DNA of 18,120 bases, from contig PJRA01000475.1 of NCBI GenBank assembly GCA_016987375.1, forward strand, positions 215,042 to 233,161. Reading direction: 5' to 3'. Positions 9,702 to 18,120 of the stretch are shown in pieces. Below the pieces are notes generated by a model. That model searched no databases, was not told the origin of the DNA, and saw nothing but the letters and a program-made list of their open reading frames with translations. Position 1 is the first letter of the stretch, and each line of letters starts with the position of its first letter. A program made the position numbers and the translations under genes. This DNA is from Brachionus koreanus (taxonomy: Eukaryota > Rotifera > Eurotatoria > Ploima > Brachionidae).

Positions 9702-12700
9702 GTAAGTCATAGTTAGGTTGAAATTATTTTTTTTACTATTGTCGATATTAAAAATTAACCACATACCATTCATTGTTCATTTGTTCATATTCATCTGACA
9801 TATTTCACTTATTCAAATGTCTGATGTTTTGTTTTTATTTTATTGAACAAGCGCACTTTTAAGTATTTATTATATAATTGAATGTAAAAAATCAATGATA
9901 ATTTTTAAGTATAATTTGGATTGTTTCAATTGATTGTTTTTTTTATATGCAAGTCATTAAATTCAAAGATTGGAAACTGGTGAATGAATTTTAGCCAAGG
10001 CATTCTAATTTTCATCACTGATTTACTGAAAAAAATTAGAAAACACATTTTTATTCCCATTCTGTATTAAATCAATAACAAATAAAGCACAAAAAAAAGC
10101 AATAGTTTAAATAACTTTTCAAAAATATGAAATTAAATGGGTGTAGTGATTTATGAGTTCTTTTTTTCACACATTTGGTTAACAATTCCTGTTCTCAGGT
10201 TTAGTTTTGGGTATTGAAATTCTGTACTTGTTGAGGTGAGCAAATAAAGCCAGTGTGAATTTTGGAACAAAAAACGTAAACAAAATTTTATATTTGAAAT
10301 AACTTTGTTTTTTTGACTTTAAACTTATTGTATCACACAAAATCAGAGTGTGCAAAATTCTGCAACTCTGCAAAAAACCAAAAGTATTGAGAAATTTTAA
10401 AAATTGAATTGCAGAATTTTGCCCACTCTTATTTTGTGTGATACCAACTATGTATCAGCTGATAAAATTTGCAGATCAAGTTTTAAAGTCAAAATAAAAA
10501 AATTATGAAGTTATGAAGAAAATATGGTAACCAAACTTAATATTAGATTAAAAAATTCAGGATTATGTGAACCGATCTAAACTTATGTGAATAAAAATAT
10601 ATTTTTGTGAACAACTATAAAATCAAAAAGTGAAAAGATTGTTCACCTATTGTGTGAACAAACGTTCTCATAAAACACTAATCCTAATTTAATTTGTGTA
10701 ATCAATGAACCAAATGGAAATTCAAGTTTTAAATAAAGCAAATTTTCTAATTTAGGATTTTTTTTTAAGTTTCCAAAATAATCTAATGAATAAATTTTCA
10801 AGAAAATTTGTTCACCTAGTACAACATCAACAAAAATTAGACAGCAAGATTAATTCAGATATAATTTGTATCTTGAAAGAGTGCTCAAAAAATTCAACTT
10901 CTTATTCAGCTAACAGTTTTTTAAGCTTTTATTTCCAATTGAAGCGAATAGAAAAAATGTCATTTGTAAAACAATTTAATCTTGATATGCCAATTGAGAA
11001 AGATGAAAATTTGGATTCAACACTACGTTCAATGACAAGTTTGATAAAAACAATAAACAACAATGTGATTGAATTTCACAATCCTTTGTATGAAGCATAC
11101 TTTAGTGCTTTGTTTATTGTCAAAGAGCTTTTTAGTGAGAGAGAATCAACTCAAGAGCGAATACGCTCTTTAATTCTCAAGTATCGCTACTACAAAAAAT
11201 TCTCACAATTATGGCAGTTTATTGCAGAAGCTCTATCAAATGAAAATTCATATTTCAAATCACTTAACTTGAATCAAGAAAAACTATTGATCGATTATTG
11301 GAAAATAATACTCAGCTGTACAAACAAGGATTTGATAGGAGTTTATCATGATCAATTTTTAGAAAAATGTCTTGAACGATCCAACTTGAGCAATCCTTTT
11401 TTTAAGATTCAGAAAAATAGCTCTCTAAAATTGAACAAAAGTATTTTGCATGAACCAAAAGAACAATTGTTCGAATCAAATGAAACATTTAGTTTTCAAG
11501 ATGTTAATTGTGCAATAGATAACATTTCGGAATTTCTTAAATTGAATGGATTTGAAAAAAAGCCAATCTTTGTTCGTAAGTTCAACTTAATGAGCAAAAG
11601 TTTAATTGTGTTTGGACAAAGAGATGCTAAACAATTGTTAAAATTTTATCAAACCTGTCTAAATAATAATGCTGGTTACATTCTTTTAACATCAAGTCTT
11701 GTCAAAGAATGTCTATTAGACTTAATAAGACAATTAGGTGAATATAATTTGTCTATTAGGCCGAATTGTTGTTTACTATTGCACAATTTTATGAATAAAA
11801 ATAAAGGATCAAGAACAAAATTAGTTTCAGCTAAGGCTGTTGCAATTCTAACCAAACAAATAGACTTGACAATTCTTAATCTTTTAATTGAGAATTATTG
11901 CTCGCGAAATGATGACGACTGGCTCAATGTACCCGATTTGATTAGACACTGTTGTATTTCAAGTGCACAAATTATCCATAATGTATTTGATTTTATCAAT
12001 CAAAATAAAGATACAAATGAAATAGTTAAAGCACTCTTTTCACTTTTGTCAAATTCAGTCAAATTTAAAAGTGAAATTTTAAATTTTAAAATTAACTTAA
12101 ATAGTATGTCAATGGCTTTTCAAGCATATTATTATGATTTACATTTTAATCTTTCATCTAACATTTATTTAGAGGAATTGATTGATTTAGTTTTATTTAA
12201 AATAAATAGTGATTTAATTTTCAACATTCACAAATACATTTCAAAATTAAATTCAAAATTTGAATTGAAAAATAAATTGTCTTTTCTGTTGAATCAAGAT
12301 AAATTTGTTTCAAAGTTAGATTACTTCATTCAGTATGGCTTAATTTCCATGGAATCAATTCCTAGTCTTTTAAAACCCATTAGAATTGAAGATATCAATG
12401 ATTTTGTTAAATTGTTGATAAAACATGATCAATTGAGCGCTAATTTGAATCAAGTTAGTGAATATTTGTCTAATGTGATCACTTGTGAAGACATCAATGC
12501 AAACATAGATTGGCTAATAGATCATGTCATTACATCTATGAGACTAATTATAAACGATAAGAAAACAAATGAGTTCATTATAAATCTATTGAAAATGATT
12601 GTTGAAAAATTCATTCAAAATACAAGTGTGTTCAAATCAATAAATAACTTGTTTATTCAAATGGTTAGACATGTTGGCACTAGTCCTGGATTAGACATGA

Positions 12701-13218
12701 AAAATTTTGTCGATTTGTTGTTCTTCTATTATTCAGAAGTTCAAAGACATCAAAAGTGTTTTATTAAGAAAAAAAATCTATTTCAGTTCAGAGCTAATTC
12801 AGAAGAAATTAGCGAAACATTTGGTCAAATATTAAAATTTCTAGATTCAATTGAATTTTTAGAAATTGTTTTAGAAAGATACAATCAGACATTTTCAAAT
12901 GACTATTTAAGATTTCTTGTCAAAAAGTGTATAGTCAATCAATTTAGTCTTCTCATTGAGGAAAATACACTATTAATTATTGATGAGGAAGTCATTATAA
13001 ATAGAATTGTAAGCTTTAAAATACATCTTTAAAAATAAAAGAAAATCTTTCTTTTTTAGCTTTCTGACGTTAGAAATTTTAAAAGTGAATTGAATAAAAT
13101 AGTTGTTGATGAAACAAAGCAGATAAATTTAACAAAGCTTATCATTCTAAATGATATGTCATTGCATCGTATACAAAACTGCTTCACCGCAACCAAAAGT
13201 TCAAATGGATTTTTGTAG
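8302..13218 (+). CDS. divergent NLR-like STAND NTPase (NACHT-like plus helical region), three exons
   Basis: My gene model is join(8302-9701, 10770-13008, 13060-13218), 1265 residues. The sequence shows a P-loop-like GPCKSGKW (residues 52-59) and a hydrophobic strand CIFIINN (128-134) at the Walker B position. These are followed by ISYLTKDEIRQNL (155-167), EFHNPLYEAYFSALFIV (568-584), YYKKFSQLWQFIAEAL (about 607-622) and DLIGVYHDQFLEKCL (654-668). The last three recall the winged-helix end and following helices of animal NACHT/NLR proteins (FxHxxFxEYFAA, FVAGLL, DLLGxxHxxLxxxCL). Such proteins are usually cytosolic switches in innate immunity or cell death. The Walker A Ser/Thr is Trp here and the Walker B acids are Asn, so ATP hydrolysis is doubtful. 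No signal peptide or clear membrane segment is seen. The role in this organism is inference. Confidence 0.75.
9702..10769 (+). other. intron 1 (1068 nt) of the NLR-like gene
   Basis: It runs from GTAAGT to a T-rich tract ending TTTTTTTTAAG (AG 10768-10769). The phase fits exactly: exon 1 ends after two codon bases and exon 2 supplies one T before an open frame (AGT, then TTC CAA AAT AAT CTA ATG). The nearer AG at 10754-10755 would shift the frame. The intron contains a 39-bp foldback (10330-10444) and a GTGAAC-rich stretch (about 10560-10680). If unspliced, translation ends after 467 residues. Confidence 0.85.
10330..10444. repeat. foldback hairpin inside intron 1
   Basis: The arms 10330-10368 and 10406-10444 are both 39 nt and nearly perfect reverse complements: GTATCACACAAAAT opens the left arm and ATTTTGTGTGATAC closes the right. 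The loop is 37 nt. Similarity continues outside the stem (GACTTTAAACTT on the left, its near complement around 10480-10492 on the right, interrupted by extra bases). This suggests a MITE-like element that entered the intron. Confidence 0.75.
10770..13008 (+). CDS. exon 2 of the NLR-like gene: winged-helix end and long helical region
   Basis: This exon completes codon 467 and encodes up to residue 1213. An ATG lies at 10786 within an already open frame, so that ATG need not be a start. Residues 568-584 (EFHNPLYEAYFSALFIV) match the FxHxxFxEYFAA-type motif that closes the regulatory helical part of NACHT proteins. Residues 607-622 and 654-668 carry the next two family-like motifs. From about 670 on, the chain is Leu/Ile/Asn-rich and looks all-helical, as expected for HEAT/armadillo-like or other superhelical repeats, but I see no clean repeat unit. 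The exon ends on a codon boundary at ATT (13006-13008), before GTAAGC. Confidence 0.82.
13009..13059 (+). other. intron 2 (51 nt) of the NLR-like gene
   Basis: It has a GTAAGC donor and a CTTTCTTTTTTAG acceptor (AG 13058-13059), phase 0. Read through, it gives a stop at 13030-13032 after seven extra residues. Removing it opens 52 further codons. Such very short introns are common in rotifers and planarians. Confidence 0.75.
13060..13218 (+). CDS. exon 3 of the NLR-like gene: C-terminal 52 residues
   Basis: In phase 0 with exon 2 this exon reads LSDVRNFKSELNKIVVDETK and continues to a TAG at 13216-13218 (residues 1214-1265). No domain is recognisable; the start looks helical. A weak internal donor (GTATAC at 13169, phase 1) could instead join a downstream frame (13451-13620), giving an alternative C-terminus. 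Confidence 0.65.
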   Translation, partial: LSDVRNFKSELNKIVVDETKQINLTKLIILNDMSLHRIQNCFTATKSSNGFL

Positions 13219-13316
13219 TGACGTGTTTTGCTTATATTTTAAGCATACTATATTGGTTTATATGTTTCTTTAGACTTTTCTTGAGAAACTTTTTTCGTTG
13301 GCCCTATTTATGGGTT

Positions 13317-13362
13317 ATTAAAAGTACAAAATTTTGATCAGTAATTTTTTATCTTGAATAAA
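13317..13362 (+). terminator. candidate polyadenylation signals
   Basis: ATTAAA at 13317-13322 and AATAAA at 13357-13362 are the first reasonable poly(A) signals after the proposed stop. Both are common by chance in this composition, so the actual cleavage site is uncertain. Confidence 0.3.
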
Positions 13363-13450
13363 AAAAATTTAGTTGAACTGAATTTTGTTAAAATTAAAAT
13401 TTCTTTATTTTTTTACTATTGTGAAATTCAAAAACAAATTCACATAAAAG

Positions 13451-13620
13451 CATTGAATATGAGATTCATTTGTTACGATCCATTCAGCACTTTCTCAGTT
13501 AAAAATAATACTAACTCGGTAGAAAACCAACAAAGACATCAGTCTATACTTCATCTTAAAACCAGACAGCTTCTACGAGCCATAGATCAAAATACTGCTA
13601 GAAAGATCATATTTAAGTGA
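13451..13620 (+). other. possible alternative last exon or unlinked exon fragment
   Basis: After an AAAAG acceptor-like site (AG 13449-13450) an open frame runs to TGA at 13618-13620, with a balanced composition (FICYDPFSTF, then RHQSILHLKTRQLLRAIDQN). It would be in phase with a GTATAC donor at 13169 in exon 3. No family is recognised. It could be an alternative C-terminus, a decayed exon or chance. Confidence 0.2.
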
Positions 13621-14838
13621 CTAATTATATATTTTTTTTTAATGAACAAGGAGAATTCAAAATCCTCCCCTAACTTGATGTAAAAACCCAAAAACATCGA
13701 GATTATAAAAAGGGATCATTAGTTTATGTTATTATGCTTTTAATTCTTCAAAATTTCTATGATTTTTGTTAGATTAAATTTCCAGTTTTTAAAGAATGTA
13801 CTCAACTTAAAAATCTATGTGAAAAAGTTAAATTTTGGGCTATTAAACTAATTTTTTCTAACAAATTAAAAATTCTATAATTCGCACTGGGTTTTGCAAT
13901 CCAAAAAATCAGTCAATCTAATATCTTGGCGCACATTTGGCACCAATTTGACAGCTTCTAATAAAAAAGACAGTTGCTACGTTTATTAATTGTCTAAGAG
14001 AAAAAACATAAAATCCTAATAACCTCATATACAAATTTTTTAACATGACGAATTTTTTTATTTATATTTCTCCTGCACAACTTTTGAAAAAAAATATTTT
14101 ATAAATAAATTTGTGAAAAAATAATGTTTATTAGAAAACGTAGTATATGTTAAAGTAAGAATTAGATACTTTATTTAAAATAAGCAATTCAAATGTCGAT
14201 TCATATGTCTTAAAAAGTAAGGATAATTCAAACAGGTTTTAGAAAACATTGAATCTTCATCAGAACTGCTTCTTAAAGTTAATGCATTTAAATAGTTGGA
14301 TATTTAACAACTGATATTTAAAAAAAAAAAGAAAAAAATAATAAAATAAATATAAATAAATAAATAATAAAATAAAATAATAAAATAAAAAAAAAGAAAA
14401 AGTTTTAAATATAGAACCAGAAAAATCTTAAAAGATCCTTAGCTCTTTTTTGTTTTTTTCTCATTGTCTATGCATGGAGTTTACCTATGCAACTTTCTTC
14501 AATAAAAATATTTATCACAATCTAAAATCTAAATAAAAATCTAAAAGCACATGTTCTTAGATGGACCGCTACTAGTCTTATCTTTCCGCTCTCATCTTTA
14601 AATTAAATTCATTCATTGTTCAAGAGTTTATTCTCATGAATATTAGAAGGCAAATGTACCTATCCAAATCAAAGCTCATTAGTATTAGGAAAAAAATTTG
14701 GAAGCAAATAAAAAATTATTCAAATCGTCACAAGTAAAGCTCGATTTGTTTCAGTAACATAACCTAATTTGACACTTTTTTTTTGCAAAATTTTTTTGCT
14801 GATTTTAATGCTTGCTAATTTCTTTCTAGATGAAAATA
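13621..14838. other. non-coding AT-rich stretch with A/T microsatellite
   Basis: No gene is seen. An A-rich low-complexity tract of AAATA/AATAA units occupies 14320-14401. The missing rest of the piggyBac-like transposase cannot be recognised here. Confidence 0.6.
14320..14401. repeat. A-rich simple repeat (AAATA-like units)
   Basis: This is about 80 bases of A-runs and irregular AAATA/AATAAA units with almost no C and only a few G. It is low-complexity sequence. Confidence 0.85.
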
Positions 14839-15221
14839 TCAAAAATCATGAAAAATTGACGGCAGTTTTGTCTCATTTATTTGACGTGTAACATAGCTTG
14901 TTTGTCCAACTTTCTCATTGAAATTTGTCTTTTTTCTTAGACTTGTCTCTTCTCCGTCATTCAATCTTACCCATATCGTTCCATTTTTCGAAACTTTATA
15001 AATCTTAGTTCCTTCTTCGTGTTCAGGTTGTTCATCTCTGAGCATTCATCTAAGTCATATTCAGAAATAGGCTGATGTATTGTCTCCATTTCTTCTTCAA
15101 AATAATTATCAATGTTATCATTATTCTCATAATCATTATCATTATCATCAGATACTTTCGATTGAGTATCGTTTGAGTTAGTAAAGTTTTGAGCTTCTAA
15201 GGCAGCTTTTCTTCGTGACAT
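14839..15221 (-). pseudogene. frameshifted, truncated piggyBac-type transposase (N-terminal part)
   Basis: On the minus strand an ATG at 15219-15221 starts MSRRKAALEA, then an acidic, disordered segment (DDNDNDYENND, FEEEM) typical of piggyBac N-termini. The frame continues as DECSEMNN, but the sensible continuation is in another frame from about 15045: DEQPEHEEGTKIYK, then SKNGTIW and KTNFNEKVGQTSY. These resemble the GxDGTxW and NxxxxxxGxT region that precedes the catalytic domain in piggyBac transposases. At least one frameshift (around 15020-15050) and a stop at 14839-14841 leave roughly 127 residues of an enzyme that is usually 500-600 residues, with none of the catalytic Asp residues. 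The fragment is upstream-adjacent to a terminus with TTAA (15480-15552), supporting the call. Activity is not expected. Confidence 0.6.
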
Positions 15222-15337
15222 GGTAAAAATTTATTTTTTATTAAAGGAATTTAATGAAATTAAGTGCATTTTGGATTCAAAAGCATAATTAGCCATGTAA
15301 TTAATTTATTTTACAAAAAAATAGACACTATTTTTGA

Positions 15338-15355
15338 AGGGTTCAAAAAAACCCT
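15338..15355. repeat. subterminal hairpin of the piggyBac-like element
   Basis: AGGGTT (15338-15343) pairs with AACCCT (15350-15355) around a run of A. The same small stem-loop design occurs inside the termini at 41-59 and 15517-15534. It lies between the terminus and the transposase start, where piggyBac elements carry internal repeats. Confidence 0.45.
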
Positions 15356-15479
15356 CTTTGGGTTTGGCGTATACATTTTTTTTTTAGCATGAAAATAAAA
15401 TTATTTTGTAATCAAAATTAATTATTTATAATATTTTTTTGACATAAGTTTTGATGAAAAAGAATTTTCAAAAAAGATT

Positions 15480-15552
15480 AAATTTGTGGAACAACAAGCA
15501 ATAGAAGTACCAAAAAAGGGTCGAAAAAAACCCTCCGGTTTTTGAGTGTTAA
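15480..15552. mobile_element. piggyBac-like element terminus with TTAA
   Basis: This stretch aligns with 1-77: both end CCCTCCGGTTTTTGAGTG followed by TTAA (15549-15552 here), and both carry the internal AGGGT/ACCCT stem (here 15517-15521 with 15530-15534). The element lies to the left of the TTAA, so the minus-strand transposase fragment reads away from this end, as expected for the 5' side of a piggyBac-like element. The opposite end is missing. Confidence 0.6.
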
Positions 15553-16138
15553 AAGATTTGTATGTGAGGTTAGAAGGAGTTAATTTTTTTGTCCTTTATA
15601 CAATTAAATAAACATAACAGCTGTCTTTTTTGATTAGAAGTTCTCAAATTGATTACATTTGATATTAATTCATTAAAAAACACGATTGTTTGGATAGCTA
15701 ATAAAAAAAGCAAAATAAAAGATTTTTAATTTTTAGAAACGAATTAGTTTAATATCACAAAATTTTATTTTTGTATAATGTTATAAATGTAAAAGCCATA
15801 TTCAAATTAAGTTAAATATATTCTTTAAAAACGGAAAATTTATGTAATTTTTGAATAATTAATATCAAGATAACAAAAAATAAATCTAATTTTTATTTAG
15901 ATTATAGTAACTTAGTTATAGAAATATTCCTATTCACTAGTGTTGCGTACCATCAGTGACAGCCACTAGAGCCCCAAAACTTGCTGTTGGCCATGTATTT
16001 TAAAGTTCTAGAAACTCAAAACTTAAGTGCTATCTGAATTTCTAATTTTTGACTTGATATTCGTAAACTACGTCCTTTGAACTTTAAATTTAATTTTTTT
16101 GTGGAAGGGTAAAAAAAATTTTGTATCCATGGCTCTTG

Positions 16139-16689
16139 AAAAAACTAACCCTTTAAAATTTTGTAGGTCTTTCAAACCTAGAAATTTAATATATTATTTT
16201 AAAATTTTTTAAAAATCATATATATTCTGAAATGGCCTAAAATTTTTTTACATTTTGGTGTGTATTTTTATTTTGAAAATTGGGTGTGGAAACTTTAATT
16301 TTTAAAAAAAAAAGTAAAAAAAAACAAGAAGCCACAAAAAAAAATTTGACTTTGGTGACATTTTAATAATTTATAAAGAGATGGGTTTCAATATTTACTT
16401 AAAATTTCAAATTTAAATCAAATTACATGATTTTCAGAGTTTATTTTAAAAAAAAAGTTCTCTTTTTTGATTTCTGGAACTACATACGATTCAATTGAAA
16501 ATGTTTTTTTTTTATTTTTTCTCAACAATTAAAATTGCCACACCCTATTTTTAAAATAAAAATATACACCAAAATGTAAAAGATTTTATGCTCTTTCAGA
16601 ATATATATAATTTTGGAAAAAATTTTAAAATAATATATTAATTTTCTAGGTCTGAAAGACTTACAACATTTTAAAGGATTAGTTTTTTT
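16139..16689. repeat. large inverted-repeat (foldback) element
   Basis: The arms 16139-16305 and 16523-16689 (167 nt each) are reverse complements at roughly 85-90% by eye, with a 217-nt loop. Recognisable paired blocks are CTTTCAAACCTAG with CTAGGTCTGAAAG, TACATTTTGGTGT with ACACCAAAATGTA, and GGGTGTGG with CCACACCC. It has no coding capacity. It looks like a MITE or foldback transposon and its transcript would form a long hairpin. Confidence 0.85.
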
Positions 16690-16902
16690 GTTTTTTTTTT
16701 GATTTTTATTTTAAGAAATTAAAATCAATTTTGTTGAATTACAATCATTTAAAATACATTTTTTATTGAAAACATTTAGAACCATATAACATTATTGATA
16801 TAAAAATAAAATAAGCTTTTGAAATTAACAGTTATTAGATAGATTATGTTCTAACTAAATTAAGAACTAAGTTCAAAGCTCCCACTCTTTATTTCTATTA
16901 AG

Positions 16903-17025
16903 AGGAAATATTTACTCTTATAAACTCAATGACAATTCAGACGATTTTAAATAAAATAAGAAATATTGTTAATACAAGGAAAGACAATTAAAAGAAAATA
17001 TTTACTCTTATAAGGAAAGACAAAA
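16903..17025. repeat. short direct repeats
   Basis: AAATATTTACTCTTATAA occurs near 16906-16923 and again near 16996-17013. AAGGAAAGACAA occurs at about 16977-16988 and again at about 17013-17024. The interleaved copies suggest a small local duplication. Confidence 0.6.
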
Positions 17026-17985
17026 GTTTGAGTTCATTCAGAATTTTTTTTTAATTAAAAATAACTTGAAATTATTTTTAAAATATTTTTGATAATGATC
17101 ATCAAATTTGATCATAAACTTCAATATGCCAAATTTAAGTTATTTATTTTAATTTCTATTTTATAAAGTTATTATCTCAAATGTTCAAAATTTTTAGTTT
17201 TATGTGTGATGATGACTAAATAGTTTTTTTTTAAATATCTATTACAATTTAATCAATGTTTGTCTAATTACAAACCATATTTTTTCATCTAATTTTTAAT
17301 TTTATAACTGAATAATTTAAACCTTTTTGAAATTCACATTTAAATGCCATTTTAAATCGCTCCTAATTAGTTAAAATAATTAAAATTAATTAGGCATTTT
17401 AGAAATTAGAACAAATGATTTTCTATAAAATTTATCACAATGAATTTATTTTAGAATCAGCTAATTTGGATTATTAATTAAAGGCTTCTATGCCAGAAAG
17501 AATTGTTTATACAAGTGGATCTTAATAAGAATAAATATAAAAGCTATTTAAATCAAGTGCTTTTATTGTGAACTGTTTAATTCATTCATGAGAATAAGTT
17601 TTTTTAGAAAGTATTAATATAAAAAAGGCCAAATCATAAATTATGAAATGTTTCTTTTTTCCGAGCTAATGATTTGTTGAATGAACTATAAAAACCGTCC
17701 TTAACGGTTGTTATTCTAACGGGTCAAAAATTCAATTCAATGAACTTTAGAATGGCTTTTCTTGAAAAACATAACAGATTAGAAATTTTAAATTTTAGTT
17801 AATTAAAATTGAGTAGCAAAGACAGAGTGAAAAAAATATTTAGAAAATTAGACTAAAATTTTTACAGCAATTTCATTTTCATATTCGCGAAAAATTCTAT
17901 TTCTTAGAAAATTATATTTCAATTATTTTTTAAAATGAAATTCAAGGCTGAATCATTGCTGATAGCGTTTTTTTTTAGTTTTAAT

Positions 17986-18120
17986 ATGATAAGTCTCATT
18001 TAAATCTCATAATTTATGTGAAAGTGAATACCTAAATATACTATGTTATAAAAGTATTTTTATAAATTTATTTCTTCTATGAAAAAAAAAATAATAAATT
18101 TTGTTTCATTTTTAATAAAA
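17986..18120 (+). repeat. copy 2 of the 135-bp upstream block, cut by the window end
   Basis: Every base matches 8021-8155, including the TATAAAAG box (here 18047-18054) and a run of ten A. It is followed by the window edge, so the downstream gene, if duplicated too, is out of view. No tRNA gene lies upstream of this copy, unlike copy 1. Confidence 0.9.

Larger units (their letters stand above)
15553..17930. other. non-coding AT-rich stretch with a large foldback
   Basis: No gene is seen. It contains the foldback at 16139-16689, short direct repeats at 16903-17025, a perfect AACCGT/ACGGTT hairpin (17693-17709) and a less AT-rich patch around 15940-16080. The rest is featureless. Confidence 0.6.

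Noticed and set aside
10179..10373. Minus-strand open frame of 64 codons
   Set aside because: It lies in intron 1 and partly in the foldback arm; no domain and no splice context.
10754..10755. TTTAG as the acceptor of intron 1
   Set aside because: Using it would put exon 2 out of frame with exon 1; the AG at 10768-10769 keeps the frame.
10786..13032. Treating this frame as an independent gene starting at ATG 10786
   Set aside because: The frame is open upstream to an acceptor whose phase fits exon 1 exactly, and the protein begins in mid-domain, so a single spliced gene is more likely.
13354..13620. Full open frame from 13354 as a gene
   Set aside because: It begins with TTG, not ATG, and its first part overlaps a poly(A) signal and A-run. 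Only the later part is kept, as a weak alternative exon.
1..18120. CRISPR arrays or bacterial operons
   Set aside because: No regularly spaced repeats and no Shine-Dalgarno-led gene runs. Introns and eukaryotic tRNA genes with T-run terminators show a nuclear eukaryotic genome.

Overview
The window is very A+T-rich eukaryotic DNA, with long poly(A)/poly(T) tracts, nuclear tRNA genes with Pol III T-run terminators, GT-AG introns (one of only 51 nt) and piggyBac-type transposon remnants. This fits an AT-rich invertebrate such as a rotifer, planarian or cnidarian. I lean to a rotifer of the Brachionus kind, but nothing in the sequence proves it.

Layout. 1-73 is one terminus of a piggyBac-like element whose body lies off the left edge; it ends at a TTAA target site. 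About 80-3890 is non-coding, with a foldback repeat (751-950) and two weak exon-like stretches. 3896-4667 holds tRNA-Ser(CGA) on the minus strand, tRNA-Phe(GAA) on the minus strand and a second tRNA-Ser(CGA) on the plus strand. A third identical tRNA-Ser(CGA) lies at 7778-7858. 4668-7777 is otherwise empty.

The main gene spans 8302-13218 on the plus strand. I read it as three exons (8302-9701, 10770-13008, 13060-13218) encoding a 1265-residue protein. Both splice junctions have good donors and acceptors, and the reading phases match exactly. The protein has an N-terminal P-loop/NACHT-like half with degenerate Walker motifs. A conserved-looking block follows: an EYF-type winged-helix end, a WQFIAEAL-type helix and a DLIG..H....CL motif. 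The rest is a long helical region. I call it a divergent NLR-like STAND NTPase, possibly without ATPase activity. Its large intron carries a foldback hairpin.

The gene's upstream block, including a TATAAAAG box (8021-8155), is repeated without a mismatch at 17986-18120, where the window ends. The likeliest reading is that a second, paralogous gene starts just beyond the right edge, making this a tandem NLR-like family locus.

Downstream, 14839-15221 (minus) is a frameshifted, truncated N-terminal fragment of a piggyBac-type transposase. Its own element terminus is at 15480-15548, next to a TTAA. A large imperfect foldback (16139-16689) fills much of the right side; the rest is featureless AT-rich sequence.
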